Below the pieces are notes generated by a model. That model made no database searches. It saw only the letters and a program-made list of their open reading frames with translations, and was not told where the DNA came from. This document shows positions 48,747 to 57,662 of a stretch of 64,000 nucleotides of DNA, piece after piece (position 1 is the first letter of the stretch; every line of letters starts with the position of its first letter). The position numbers and the translations under genes are program-made. The DNA is from Bacteroidales bacterium (GTDB lineage: Bacteria > Bacteroidota > Bacteroidia > Bacteroidales > JAADJA01): contig JAGQVE010000015.1 of NCBI GenBank assembly GCA_020438105.1, forward strand, positions 18,002-82,001. The letters run 5' to 3'.

Positions 48747-51113
48747 ATGAAACATTCCCGCAATCATTTGTGGCTTTTTTTGTTTTTGACATTGGCCATT
48801 TCTGCTTGTTATAACCCCGAGCAAAAGAAGGGGTCATCCGTAGCGCTTTTCAACGACAACTGGTCGTTTAAAATACTTCCCAATGAAAAATTCCCAGTTT
48901 CTGACACTACCTGGCAACAAGTACAATTGCCCCACACTACCCGTTTCGAACCAATGGTGGTAAACGATCAGTGGCAGGGCATCTGCCGATATCGTAAATC
49001 GTTTCATGTTCCCAATGCAATTAAAGGAAAGCAGATCTTCATCAAATTTGAAGGTGCCATGAATGTTGCCGAAGTTTACCTGAACGACCGTAAAATCACA
49101 ACCCATTTGGGGGGATTTTTACCCTTCGTTGTTGATCTTACCGATCACCTTCAATACGGATCAGTAAATTCAATTGAGCTAAAACTGGATAATACCGATA
49201 ATCCGGAAACAGGGCCAAAACCCTTGAACAAACTCGACTTTAACACTTACGGCGGGCTTTACCGGGATGTTTACCTCATCGTTAAAAATTCACTGTTTAT
49301 CAGTGATCCCATGGAAGCCGATGAACCGGCCGGTGGCGGAATATTTGTTACTTTTCCGGGCGTTAACAATCAACTGGCAACCATAAGTATTCAAACACAT
49401 ATTATTAATAATGGTGAAAAAAACAGAAACTTCACCATCAAACAAACGCTTTTTAGGGATACGGTTGAAGTGGTCTCGAACAGCAGCGAGGAGTATTTGA
49501 TTGAGCCGGATACGGCCATTCATTGTCCTTTGATTTTGCAAGTAGAGCAGCCCGATTTATGGTCACCAACAGAACCCAACTTGTACACCCTTCAAACCGA
49601 AATATTAACAGCTGATGGCATTGAGGATCTGGTAAAAACAAAGATCGGCATACGGCGAATTGAGATCACCCCGAACGCATTTAAAATAAATGGTGAAGAG
49701 ATGTTCCTCAGGGGAGTGAACAGGCACCAGGAGTATCCGTATATCGGTTATGCACTCAGCAACAGTGCGCAATATCGCGATGCTGTAAAAATCAAAGAGG
49801 CCGGTTTTGATTACGTCCGTCTCTCCCACTACCCCATGTCGCCGGCATTTATGGATGCCTGTGATGAACTCGGCTTGCTGGTTTTGGATGCAATCCCTGG
49901 TTGGCAATATTTCAGTGAGGATTCCTTGTTTCAATCCTATAGCTGGTCAACCTGCCGCGATATGATTCGCAGGGACCGCAACCACCCTTGTATTTTAGCC
50001 TGGGAAGTATCGCTCAACGAATCGTGGATGACAGAGGCGTTTATCGACAGCGCGGTAGCAATCGCACATGCGGAATATCCGGGAGATCAATGCTACACAG
50101 CAGGCTGGCAAAAACATGGTTACGACATTTATTTGCAGGCGAGGCAACACCGGATTGAACACTACGAAAAACCCGAAAAACCCTATATCGTCTCGGAATA
50201 TGGCGATTGGGAATATTATGCCCTTAATGCAGGTTTAAACCAGGATGCCTGGGGCGATTTGCAGGAAGAAGAGCGAACAAGCCGTCAATTGCTGGGAAAT
50301 GGCGAAAAGAGGCTGCTGCAACAAGCTTTGAATATTCAGGAAGCCCATAACGACAACTTTAACACACCCGCCTTTGCCGATGGCTACTGGGTGATGTACG
50401 ATTATAACCGGGGTTATACGGATGACCTTGAGGCCTCAGGGATCATGTCGATCAACCGCCTGCCGAAATTCAGTTATTATTTTTTCAGGAGTCAGCGCGA
50501 TGCCAACATTAGTTCAGACCTGTACCATGCAGGCCCCATGGTGTTCATTGCAAGCTACTGGAAACCTGATTCGGATAAAAATGTGCGCATATTCAGCAAT
50601 TGCGATGAGGTGGAACTTTATTTAAATGGCGAATTGATAAAACGCCAAAAACCGGATAAGGGCAAATATTGTGAAAACCTGGCTCATCCGCCATTCACTT
50701 TTCAAATTCCGGAATTTAAAGCCGGAACCCTGGAAGCAAAGGGATTAATTGGTGGTAAAGTGGTAGCCATGCATAAAGTGAGCACGCCCGGTGAACCTGC
50801 CCGATTACTGCTGGAAGTGGATGTTAGTAAAAATGTTCCGGTTGCCGGGCGAAATGATGCCCTTTTCGTGTATGCCACGCTTTTGGATGAAAACGGAACC
50901 TGCTGCCCTTTAAATGATATTCCCGTTGATTTTACAATTTCAGGAAATGCAAAAATCATAACCGAAGGACCTGTCCCGACCGAAGCGGGAATAGCCACAG
51001 CTCTAATTCAGATTGGTTATAGCACTGGTAAAATCACCATTCATGCATCCTCACAAGGACTCACAGCGGCTAAGCTTTCCTTTGAATCGGTAAGACCTGA
51101 GAGGGATAAATGA
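48747..51113 (+). CDS. GH2 family beta-galactosidase-like lipoprotein
   Basis: 788 residues from the ATG at 48747 (an earlier ATG at 48693 overlaps the preceding gene and lacks the signal). Lipobox LAISAC. Domain order is that of GH2: jelly-roll binding domain (about 50-200), Ig-like domain, TIM barrel and C-terminal Ig-like domains. FLRGVNRHQEYPYIG is the family signature, the acid/base Glu is in WEVSLNES and the nucleophile Glu in VSEYGDWEY. Substrate: a beta-galactoside, glucuronide or mannoside on an extracellular glycan. It overlaps the next gene by 4 nt. Confidence 0.87.
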   Translation: MKHSRNHLWLFLFLTLAISACYNPEQKKGSSVALFNDNWSFKILPNEKFPVSDTTWQQVQLPHTTRFEPMVVNDQWQGICRYRKSFHVPNAIKGKQIFIKFEGAMNVAEVYLNDRKITTHLGGFLPFVVDLTDHLQYGSVNSIELKLDNTDNPETGPKPLNKLDFNTYGGLYRDVYLIVKNSLFISDPMEADEPAGGGIFVTFPGVNNQLATISIQTHIINNGEKNRNFTIKQTLFRDTVEVVSNSSEEYLIEPDTAIHCPLILQVEQPDLWSPTEPNLYTLQTEILTADGIEDLVKTKIGIRRIEITPNAFKINGEEMFLRGVNRHQEYPYIGYALSNSAQYRDAVKIKEAGFDYVRLSHYPMSPAFMDACDELGLLVLDAIPGWQYFSEDSLFQSYSWSTCRDMIRRDRNHPCILAWEVSLNESWMTEAFIDSAVAIAHAEYPGDQCYTAGWQKHGYDIYLQARQHRIEHYEKPEKPYIVSEYGDWEYYALNAGLNQDAWGDLQEEERTSRQLLGNGEKRLLQQALNIQEAHNDNFNTPAFADGYWVMYDYNRGYTDDLEASGIMSINRLPKFSYYFFRSQRDANISSDLYHAGPMVFIASYWKPDSDKNVRIFSNCDEVELYLNGELIKRQKPDKGKYCENLAHPPFTFQIPEFKAGTLEAKGLIGGKVVAMHKVSTPGEPARLLLEVDVSKNVPVAGRNDALFVYATLLDENGTCCPLNDIPVDFTISGNAKIITEGPVPTEAGIATALIQIGYSTGKITIHASSQGLTAAKLSFESVRPERDK

Positions 51114-51550
51114 AAATTGATCACAAATACAAACCTGCAGTTAACAAAACCTGGCTCTACTTTTTAGCCGGGTCAATGTGGATTTTAGTCGGGATGCTGT
51201 TGATGTTGATGGCGGTTCACTGGATCAGGGATGAAAAGTTGCACCACGCCGGTTTGCTATTGCTAATAGGATTAATAGCGGGGATGATCATCCATCATTT
51301 TGGGTTTTTAAAAGTAGTGGATAAAAACCTGGCCCGCCTCTCCGAAATGGCCGAGAGGCCCTGTGTATTTTCATTTATGAGTTGGAAAAGTTATCTGCTT
51401 GTTGCCGTAATGATGAGCATGGGATTTACCTTACGCCACTCAGGAATTCCGCATCTATACCTCGTTTCATTTTATTTTGCTTTGGGTCTGGCCCTGTTTT
51501 TATCCAGCATCCGCTATTTTCGTTATCTCATTTCCATCATCCGACATTAA
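51110..51550 (+). CDS. Small four-helix membrane protein
   Basis: 146 residues with about four transmembrane segments (WLYFLAGSMWILVGMLLMLM, HAGLLLLIGLIAGMIIHHFG, SYLLVAVMMSMGFTLRH, FYFALGLALFLSSIRYF). I do not recognise the function; such small proteins are widespread. Its ATG overlaps the GH2 stop (ATGA), so it is co-translated with it. Confidence 0.6.
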   Translation: MKIDHKYKPAVNKTWLYFLAGSMWILVGMLLMLMAVHWIRDEKLHHAGLLLLIGLIAGMIIHHFGFLKVVDKNLARLSEMAERPCVFSFMSWKSYLLVAVMMSMGFTLRHSGIPHLYLVSFYFALGLALFLSSIRYFRYLISIIRH

Positions 51551-51626
51551 CATTTTAAAACTGCACATTCAACAATTTTCATTTACTGTGGTTATTAAAA
51601 TTAAACTAGCAATAACCAACTGCTGC

Positions 51627-54600
51627 ATGCCCCGATTTCTGACCATTATACTAATCACTATTATTGGCAGTGCTGCGCAATTATATTCGCAGCAGCATAT
51701 GGTTTCGTTTAAACACCTTACCATCGACGACGGTTTATCACAAAACTCTGTGAATTGTATTTACCAGGACAAAAACGGATTTATGTGGTTTGGAACACAT
51801 GATGGATTGAATAAATTTAATGGATACGAATTTGAGTATTACAGAAACGACCGCAGCAATGAAAACAGCCTGAGCAGCAACTACATTTATGATGTTTATG
51901 AAGATAATGAAGGTGTATTATGGGTTGCCACATTTGGCGGAGGATTAAACAGCATTCATCCCGAAACAGGTGAGATAAAAGCACATGAAATGATCCCCGA
52001 AGATGAGAATATCATCCCGGATGAAAGGATTTTTTCTATTTCTGAATATCCCGAAGGAATTTTGTGGATAGGATGCAACGGGGGTTTAATCAGGTACAAC
52101 AAAAGAACATCAAAAGCTCGCTTGTTTACAGGCAATAAAAAATCGGAAGACATTTATTTTAACAATTATGTTGGGATTGTTTGCCCGGATGAACTTGGGA
52201 ACATTTGGTTTCAAACGGATTCAGGTCTCACAAAAATTGACACATCAAATCTTAACATTGAATATTTCAAGAAAAGTCCCTACTCCAACAAATATAAAAT
52301 GGGGTTTATTCAGGACATAAAGTCAATCCCAAACGGGGTGCTCGTAGCCTGTGATGACGGACTTTTATTAATAGATGAAAAACATAAAAGGGATGAGCTT
52401 TTATTGAGCACCGAGCAATTTAATTCAGGCGGAAGGGAAACCAGTTTTCTTGAATTTGATATACTAAAGCCCGATTACTATCTCATTGGGTCCAACCAGG
52501 GATTGATTATTTACGACCACAAAACAGGGCGAATAAGCCGCTATCAGGCCAATGCCTACGATCCGAAAAGTTTGACTCACAACAGTATTTTATCGATTTG
52601 CAAATCCCGCGACGGTGTTTTATGGCTGGGAACACGAAACGGAATCAACATCATTGAGTCGCTGGAACCTGATTTTAAACATATCAGAAGTATTCCGGGC
52701 GAATCAGGAATGAGCTCCAACAATGTAACTTCATTTATGGAAATGAATGATTCATTGCTTTGGATTGGAACCACTAACGGACTCAATTTATACAACAAAA
52801 ACACCTATGAATTTAAAGTTTACAATGCCGAGCAAGGCAATTCGGGAATGCTGCTTTCGGGCTATATATTGAGTCTTTACAAGGATAGCAAAAACCGGCA
52901 GTGGGTTGGAACACGCGGAGGAGGATTTTACAAAATTATTCCTCACGGAGACAGGATCAATTTTAAACAAATACGTCCTTTAAATGATACGCTCTTTAAT
53001 ATAAATACTCACTATTTCCGCGAAAGGGAAAATGGCAACCTGTGGGTAGGTACCGGGGGTCAGGGCCTGTGGGAATATGATCCCGATAGAAATTTAATCA
53101 AACGCTATGAATCCACCCTGGATGCAGGCGGACTAAATCATTCATTTGTATTTTGTTTTCATGAGGATGCATTTAACAATTTGTGGACAGGAACACCCTC
53201 AGGAGGTTTAAACATGTTAAACACCCAAAGCGGCAGGTTCTTATTTTTTTTAAATAATCCGGAAAATCTGCATAGCATCAATAATGACATTATTCTGTCG
53301 ATTTACGAAGATTCAAATAACAAGCTGTGGGTAGGAACCAATGATGGACTGGCAAAGTTTATCCCAACGCTTGATAGCGATGTATTCCCGTTAATCAATC
53401 AAAGTAGACAGTTAAACCAGGATACATTGTTCATCAATTTTGGGCTGGCTGAAGGTTTTCCAAATACGGTAATTTATGGCATGCTGGAAGATGAACATGA
53501 TCAGCTCTGGATTTCCACCAACAGCGGACTGGTTGTTTTTGATACCAAAAACGAAACCGTAATTAAAACCTTTGATGTGAGTGACGGTTTGCAAAGCAAT
53601 GAATTTAATCAAAATGCCTTTTATACGGATGCTCACGGACAATTCTATTTTGGGGGTGTGAACGGGTTTAATATTTTCAATCCGGATGAAGTTACAGGAA
53701 ATAATTATAAGCCCCAAATGCTAATTACCGGTCTTTCTATTTTCAACAAACCTCTTCAGGTAAATAAACCCAATGAAGACGGCCTTTATCTTGATAAGTC
53801 GATAAGTAATACAGAAAAAATAAGCCTGTCATGGAAAGACAGGGTTATTACCTTTCATTTTGCAGGCTTAAGTTACAAAAGCCCCGAAAAAAATCAATAC
53901 AGTTATAAGCTGGAGGGGTTCAACAATGATTGGGTGATGGCCGGAAATAACCGAAGTGCGACCTACACACAACTGGATCCGGGGACTTACATATTTCGTG
54001 TAAAAGCCGCCAATAATAGCGGAATTTGGGATGAAGCAGGCAGTTCACTAATCATACATATAAGTACACCTCCCTGGTTAGCTTGGTACGCCTATACCCT
54101 TTATATTCTAATTATTGTCGGGATAGCTTATTTATTTATCAGGTATCGGATCCGGCGTGCAACACGAAAGATCAGGCTTCAGGCAACAATCGACAGGGCA
54201 CGCGAAGAAGAAAGAGAAGTTTTCAGGAAACAAAGTGCCGCCGATTTTCATGATGAGGCCGGAAATAAAATCACCAAACTGACACTGTTTACTGAAATGG
54301 CCAGGTCAGAGCTTGAAAACAAAACACAACTTGAAAATTACCTGGGCAAAATCCAACAAAATATAACTGAACTTTCAAGTGGCATGCGCGACTTTTTATG
54401 GGTAATGGATCCTCAGCACGACAGCTTGTTTGAAACCATAGCCCGGCTTAAAGATTTTGGTGAATCGCTCCTTACTGAAACGGGTGTAAATTTTATTGTT
54501 AAAGGGATTCAGTTGGATTTGCAGGAAATAAATTTGAGTATGAATGCCCGGCGCGACATACTTCAGATTTTTAAGGAAGCCATGAATAATGCAGCAAAAT

Positions 54601-54842
54601 ATGCCAAAGCAAATAATATAACCCTGGAAGTAATCAAAGAAAATAATCAGTTTAAAATCAATCTCGAAGACGATGGCAGGGGATTTAATTTGCAAAACCT
54701 GGATAACAAAAGATATGGTCTGAGGATCATGAAAGAGAGAGCTCAAAAAATTGGTGGTGAACTCATCATTAACTCCGGTGAAAACAGTGGAACCAGCATA
54801 TCACTTAAATGCAATATACCCCATTTGGGTAATAGTAATTAA
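51627..54842 (+). CDS. Two-component sensor histidine kinase with beta-propeller periplasmic sensor (NarX-type kinase domain)
   Basis: 1071 residues from the ATG at 51627, which starts a signal peptide (MPRFLTIILITIIGSAAQ); an upstream Met would put this in the middle. Repeated NGFMWFGTHDGLNKF, GVLWVATFGGGLN, GNLWVGTGGQGLW units are the two-component-regulator propeller (two seven-bladed propellers). A Y_Y_Y domain precedes one transmembrane helix near residue 820. The cytosolic part has phospho-acceptor His875 in DFHDEAGNKITKL (HisKA_3), and the ATPase lies near MNNAAKYAK, DDGRGF and YGLRIMKERAQKIGG. There is no fused receiver; the regulator follows. Confidence 0.9.
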   Translation: MPRFLTIILITIIGSAAQLYSQQHMVSFKHLTIDDGLSQNSVNCIYQDKNGFMWFGTHDGLNKFNGYEFEYYRNDRSNENSLSSNYIYDVYEDNEGVLWVATFGGGLNSIHPETGEIKAHEMIPEDENIIPDERIFSISEYPEGILWIGCNGGLIRYNKRTSKARLFTGNKKSEDIYFNNYVGIVCPDELGNIWFQTDSGLTKIDTSNLNIEYFKKSPYSNKYKMGFIQDIKSIPNGVLVACDDGLLLIDEKHKRDELLLSTEQFNSGGRETSFLEFDILKPDYYLIGSNQGLIIYDHKTGRISRYQANAYDPKSLTHNSILSICKSRDGVLWLGTRNGINIIESLEPDFKHIRSIPGESGMSSNNVTSFMEMNDSLLWIGTTNGLNLYNKNTYEFKVYNAEQGNSGMLLSGYILSLYKDSKNRQWVGTRGGGFYKIIPHGDRINFKQIRPLNDTLFNINTHYFRERENGNLWVGTGGQGLWEYDPDRNLIKRYESTLDAGGLNHSFVFCFHEDAFNNLWTGTPSGGLNMLNTQSGRFLFFLNNPENLHSINNDIILSIYEDSNNKLWVGTNDGLAKFIPTLDSDVFPLINQSRQLNQDTLFINFGLAEGFPNTVIYGMLEDEHDQLWISTNSGLVVFDTKNETVIKTFDVSDGLQSNEFNQNAFYTDAHGQFYFGGVNGFNIFNPDEVTGNNYKPQMLITGLSIFNKPLQVNKPNEDGLYLDKSISNTEKISLSWKDRVITFHFAGLSYKSPEKNQYSYKLEGFNNDWVMAGNNRSATYTQLDPGTYIFRVKAANNSGIWDEAGSSLIIHISTPPWLAWYAYTLYILIIVGIAYLFIRYRIRRATRKIRLQATIDRAREEEREVFRKQSAADFHDEAGNKITKLTLFTEMARSELENKTQLENYLGKIQQNITELSSGMRDFLWVMDPQHDSLFETIARLKDFGESLLTETGVNFIVKGIQLDLQEINLSMNARRDILQIFKEAMNNAAKYAKANNITLEVIKENNQFKINLEDDGRGFNLQNLDNKRYGLRIMKERAQKIGGELIINSGENSGTSISLKCNIPHLGNSN

Positions 54843-54855
54843 CCAACTCATACTT

Positions 54856-54863
54856 TAATTTTG
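54856..54863 (+). promoter_or_regulatory. Candidate -7 element just before the response regulator
   Basis: TAATTTTG lies only 6 nt before the ATG at 54870, so a transcript from it would have almost no leader. A TTTG at 54824-54827 is too far (28 nt) to be the -33 box. The same 12-mer TTAATTTTGCCA recurs at 55565-55576 before the T9SS gene. Confidence 0.45.
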
Positions 54864-54869
54864 CCAATT

Positions 54870-55499
54870 ATGAATGAAAAAGACATAATTGTAGCCATTG
54901 TTGAAGACGAAGACGAAATCAGGGAATTGCTTGAAGCGATCATCGACCGGTCGCCCGGATTTACCTGCAAACATGTATTTAAAGATTGTGAAAGTGCATT
55001 GAACCCTCTGAAATCCATCAAACCGGATGTAGTTTTGATGGATATCCAATTGCCCGGTATCTCAGGAATAGAAGGAATAAAACTGTTGAAACCCGAATTG
55101 AATGATACTGACTTCATCATGCTCACCATTCGTGATGAAGACGAAATGGTATTTGAATCGCTCTGTGCCGGAGCCACAGGGTACCTGCTTAAGGATACCC
55201 CACCAGTCAGGCTGCTCAACGCCATCAAAGAAGTTCGCGAAGGTGGCTCACCGATGAGCCCCGGTATTGCCCGAAAAATTGTGATCTCGTTTCAGCCATC
55301 ACGCAGCAACCCTTTAACCGAAAGGGAACAGGAAGTCCTGGAAAACCTTGCCAAAGGCGAGAATTACACCACTATTTCCGAAAAACTATTTATCAGTGGT
55401 AACACCGTAAGGGCGCATATAAAAAATATTTACCGCAAGCTGGAGGTTAATTCGAGGGCCGCTGCCGTAAATACCGCCATAAAACAAAAACTAATCTGA
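54870..55499 (+). CDS. NarL/FixJ-type response regulator
   Basis: 209 residues from the ATG at 54870 (the TTG at 54861 would add three residues). Receiver domain with acidic pocket IVEDEDE, phospho-acceptor Asp58 in LMDIQLPG and Lys in YLLKDTPP. The LuxR-type HTH (LTEREQEVLENLAKGENYTT, then NTVRAHIKNIYRKL) is at the C-terminus. It is 27 nt downstream of the sensor kinase, so phosphotransfer from it is expected. Targets might include the T9SS gene next to it (inference). Confidence 0.93.
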   Translation: MNEKDIIVAIVEDEDEIRELLEAIIDRSPGFTCKHVFKDCESALNPLKSIKPDVVLMDIQLPGISGIEGIKLLKPELNDTDFIMLTIRDEDEMVFESLCAGATGYLLKDTPPVRLLNAIKEVREGGSPMSPGIARKIVISFQPSRSNPLTEREQEVLENLAKGENYTTISEKLFISGNTVRAHIKNIYRKLEVNSRAAAVNTAIKQKLI

Positions 55500-55565
55500 T
55501 GCATCAAAAAGCCGCAATTACAAAATGCCCCAGATGAGTAATTGACTGATACCCAAATCCCGACT

Positions 55566-55611
55566 TAATTTTGCCAGACTTAAGAATAACCTTCATAAAA
55601 TTCTGGCAAAA
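55566..55611 (+). promoter_or_regulatory. Promoter with hairpin spanning into the start codon
   Basis: TAATTTTG (55566-55573) is the -7 box, with TTG at 55542-55544 about 21 nt upstream. The arms TTTTGCCAGA (55570-55579) and TCTGGCAAAA (55602-55611) are perfect inverted repeats. The right arm ends on the A of the ATG at 55611. Confidence 0.55.
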
Positions 55612-56618
55612 TGAAAACAACAATTACTTTACTAATGATTATTATTTCGGCGGTGGTTTTGGCCCAGCCCGAAATCACCGAGGCGAATCTGCCACATGTG
55701 GGCGATCATGTAGTTATCGCCATTTGTTCCAACCCTGTTGATGCAGGCGAATCAGGAGCAAATATTACCTGGGATATGAGCGGCCTCAGCGAACAGGAAG
55801 AACAGTTTTTTGATTACATTGCAATGACCGAAGCCCCACGGGCCGATTCATTTCCAAATGCCAATATTTGCGGCGTAAGCTGGCTGGATGATTTCAGCAA
55901 CTACAAACACAGCTCCGAAGGACTTACCGCAGAAGGGTACGTTGTAACATCCGATGCAATTGATACTACGTTAATGGTATTTAGTAATTCTGAAAAAATC
56001 ATCGAGCTCCCCTTTTCATACGGCGATAGTTTTATGGATGAATTTGATGGCAACAGCTATGTGCCGGGCATCGGGGTTTTTCCATTTGACGGCAGTATCA
56101 GTTTTGAAGCAGATGGTTATGGCACTTTAATATTGCCAACCGGCACCTATAACAATGTAGTAAGATACCATTTTACCCGCGAGCAAACCAATTATTTAAA
56201 CGGGATTCCGGCCAATACCCAAACCAAAGAACAATGGGGATGGGTTTCAGAAGATTTTCGGTTTTGGTTATTACTCATGGAAACCAATTTTGATGGATTT
56301 TCCACCTCCTCGCTGATCTGGTATGATAAAAATCCTTTCCCGGCTTCCACCGGTATTGCTTCTACCAATTTTAATGCTGAGCATATCTACCCGAACCCAC
56401 TTAAACAGGATCAACTCCTGAACATTAAATGGGATAAAGCGGAAAATACAACCATTTCAATTTTGAGTTTGGATGGAAGGCTCGTTTACCGGGAGCAAAT
56501 GCATCTTCAAAACGGTGTAAATCCCATTCCTTTTAACATTAATAATGAAGGACTATACATGCTAAGCATCCGGGGAGAAAATAGCTTAAAATCTGCTAAA
56601 ATTATGATTCAGAAATAA
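55611..56618 (+). CDS. T9SS-sorted secreted protein
   Basis: 335 residues. Signal peptide MKTTITLLMIIISAVVLAQP. The middle part has aromatic-rich beta structure (GQ-type segments such as YGDSFMDEFDGNSYVPGIG). The last 75 residues (YPNPLKQDQLLNIKWD to SAKIMIQK) form a T9SS type A sorting domain. Function unknown. It lies next to the sensor/regulator pair and may be one of its targets. Confidence 0.75.
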   Translation: MKTTITLLMIIISAVVLAQPEITEANLPHVGDHVVIAICSNPVDAGESGANITWDMSGLSEQEEQFFDYIAMTEAPRADSFPNANICGVSWLDDFSNYKHSSEGLTAEGYVVTSDAIDTTLMVFSNSEKIIELPFSYGDSFMDEFDGNSYVPGIGVFPFDGSISFEADGYGTLILPTGTYNNVVRYHFTREQTNYLNGIPANTQTKEQWGWVSEDFRFWLLLMETNFDGFSTSSLIWYDKNPFPASTGIASTNFNAEHIYPNPLKQDQLLNIKWDKAENTTISILSLDGRLVYREQMHLQNGVNPIPFNINNEGLYMLSIRGENSLKSAKIMIQK

Positions 56619-56653
56619 TAATAATAATAATAACTTCAAAAAATTACTAAGAA

Positions 56654-57199
56654 ATGAAAAGAACAAGTTTGTTAATGATATTGATCGCACTCGGAATGGT
56701 GCTGGTTATATCCTGCAAAAAAGACGATAACAACAATGACGATGATAACTCAGGAAGCACATTGCCTGATGCGGTATTCAGCATGGAGGTTACAGGAGCC
56801 GAAACTCATACCATTAATTTTACGCTACCCAAGAATGTGGCCTCAGATTATGGCATAAACGGTGCGCATTTATCTTCGCAGCAAATGTTAACCATTAACA
56901 GTACCGACCTTCCCTCCACCTGGATGTATGGCATAGTAGCTCAAGTAGCAAGCATAAAAACAGGTACCTACGATATCAATGCAGGAATGAGTTCATATAC
57001 AACCTCGGCAGGTTCGGGTTATTTATCAGTTTCAGGAACAATTAAAATTACCAAAGCCGACCTTTACCAGGCCGTGGGATCAGTGGATGACTGGTTTATA
57101 GATGGGGAATTTTCAGGAACCTACCAGGATACCAACACACCACCAAACACCATTAATATTACAGGTACATTTAAAGGGGTAAATATAAAGGCACAATAG
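56654..57199 (+). CDS. Hypothetical lipoprotein
   Basis: 181 residues. The lipobox is VLVISCKKDDNN, followed by an acidic linker (Asp/Asn-rich) and then a beta-rich domain with FSMEVTGAETHTINFTLP and SGYLSVSGTIKITKADLYQA. The acidic linker after the lipid-anchor Cys resembles the surface-export signal of Bacteroidota lipoproteins. Function unknown. It is 35 nt after the T9SS gene. Confidence 0.65.
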   Translation: MKRTSLLMILIALGMVLVISCKKDDNNNDDDNSGSTLPDAVFSMEVTGAETHTINFTLPKNVASDYGINGAHLSSQQMLTINSTDLPSTWMYGIVAQVASIKTGTYDINAGMSSYTTSAGSGYLSVSGTIKITKADLYQAVGSVDDWFIDGEFSGTYQDTNTPPNTINITGTFKGVNIKAQ

Positions 57200-57285
57200 C
57201 CAGAATCCTTACTAATTAAGGGCTACCGGTTGGTCAATTACAATTGATCGAATCGGTAGCATTTATTATTTATAAAATTAAACAT

Positions 57286-57654
57286 ATGAAAAAGTACTTT
57301 AAACCTTCCAGTTTGCTCTTTTATCTATTTGTGATCATTCTATTCTTTATAATAGGAACTGCTGTTGCCTCATGGAGCGGCGTGGCCGATAACCAGGGAT
57401 TGGCCGCTGCCGCCATTGTACTTGGATATGGCTTAATTACTGCACTTATCGCCATGATACCAGCTTTAATTGTCATCCGATTAGTAAAACCCGAAGTGAT
57501 TCGAAAAGTAAATATTACATTCGGAATTATTGTGCTTTTAACCATTGGGATTTTGGCCGTTAGATTTTATTCCTTGCAAGGGAAAAGAGCTGATCAGCAA
57601 AACACGATGCAGGAAGCAAAGAAGCCAACACATACAGCCCCGGTTGCGGATTGA
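57286..57654 (+). CDS. Small membrane protein
   Basis: 122 residues from the ATG at 57286. Three hydrophobic segments (SLLFYLFVIILFFIIGTAVA, GLAAAAIVLGYGLITALIAM, KVNITFGIIVLLTIGILAVR) and a soluble tail rich in Gln, Ala and Lys. No family recognised. An in-frame ATG at 57244 is possible but gives an odd N-terminus. It ends 8 nt before the convergent T9SS gene. Confidence 0.55.
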   Translation: MKKYFKPSSLLFYLFVIILFFIIGTAVASWSGVADNQGLAAAAIVLGYGLITALIAMIPALIVIRLVKPEVIRKVNITFGIIVLLTIGILAVRFYSLQGKRADQQNTMQEAKKPTHTAPVAD

Positions 57655-57662
57655 TCTTTATC

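Noticed and set aside
54848..55228. A 126-codon minus-strand frame, Ser-rich
   Set aside because: Antisense to the response regulator, whose receiver and HTH domains are complete on the plus strand.
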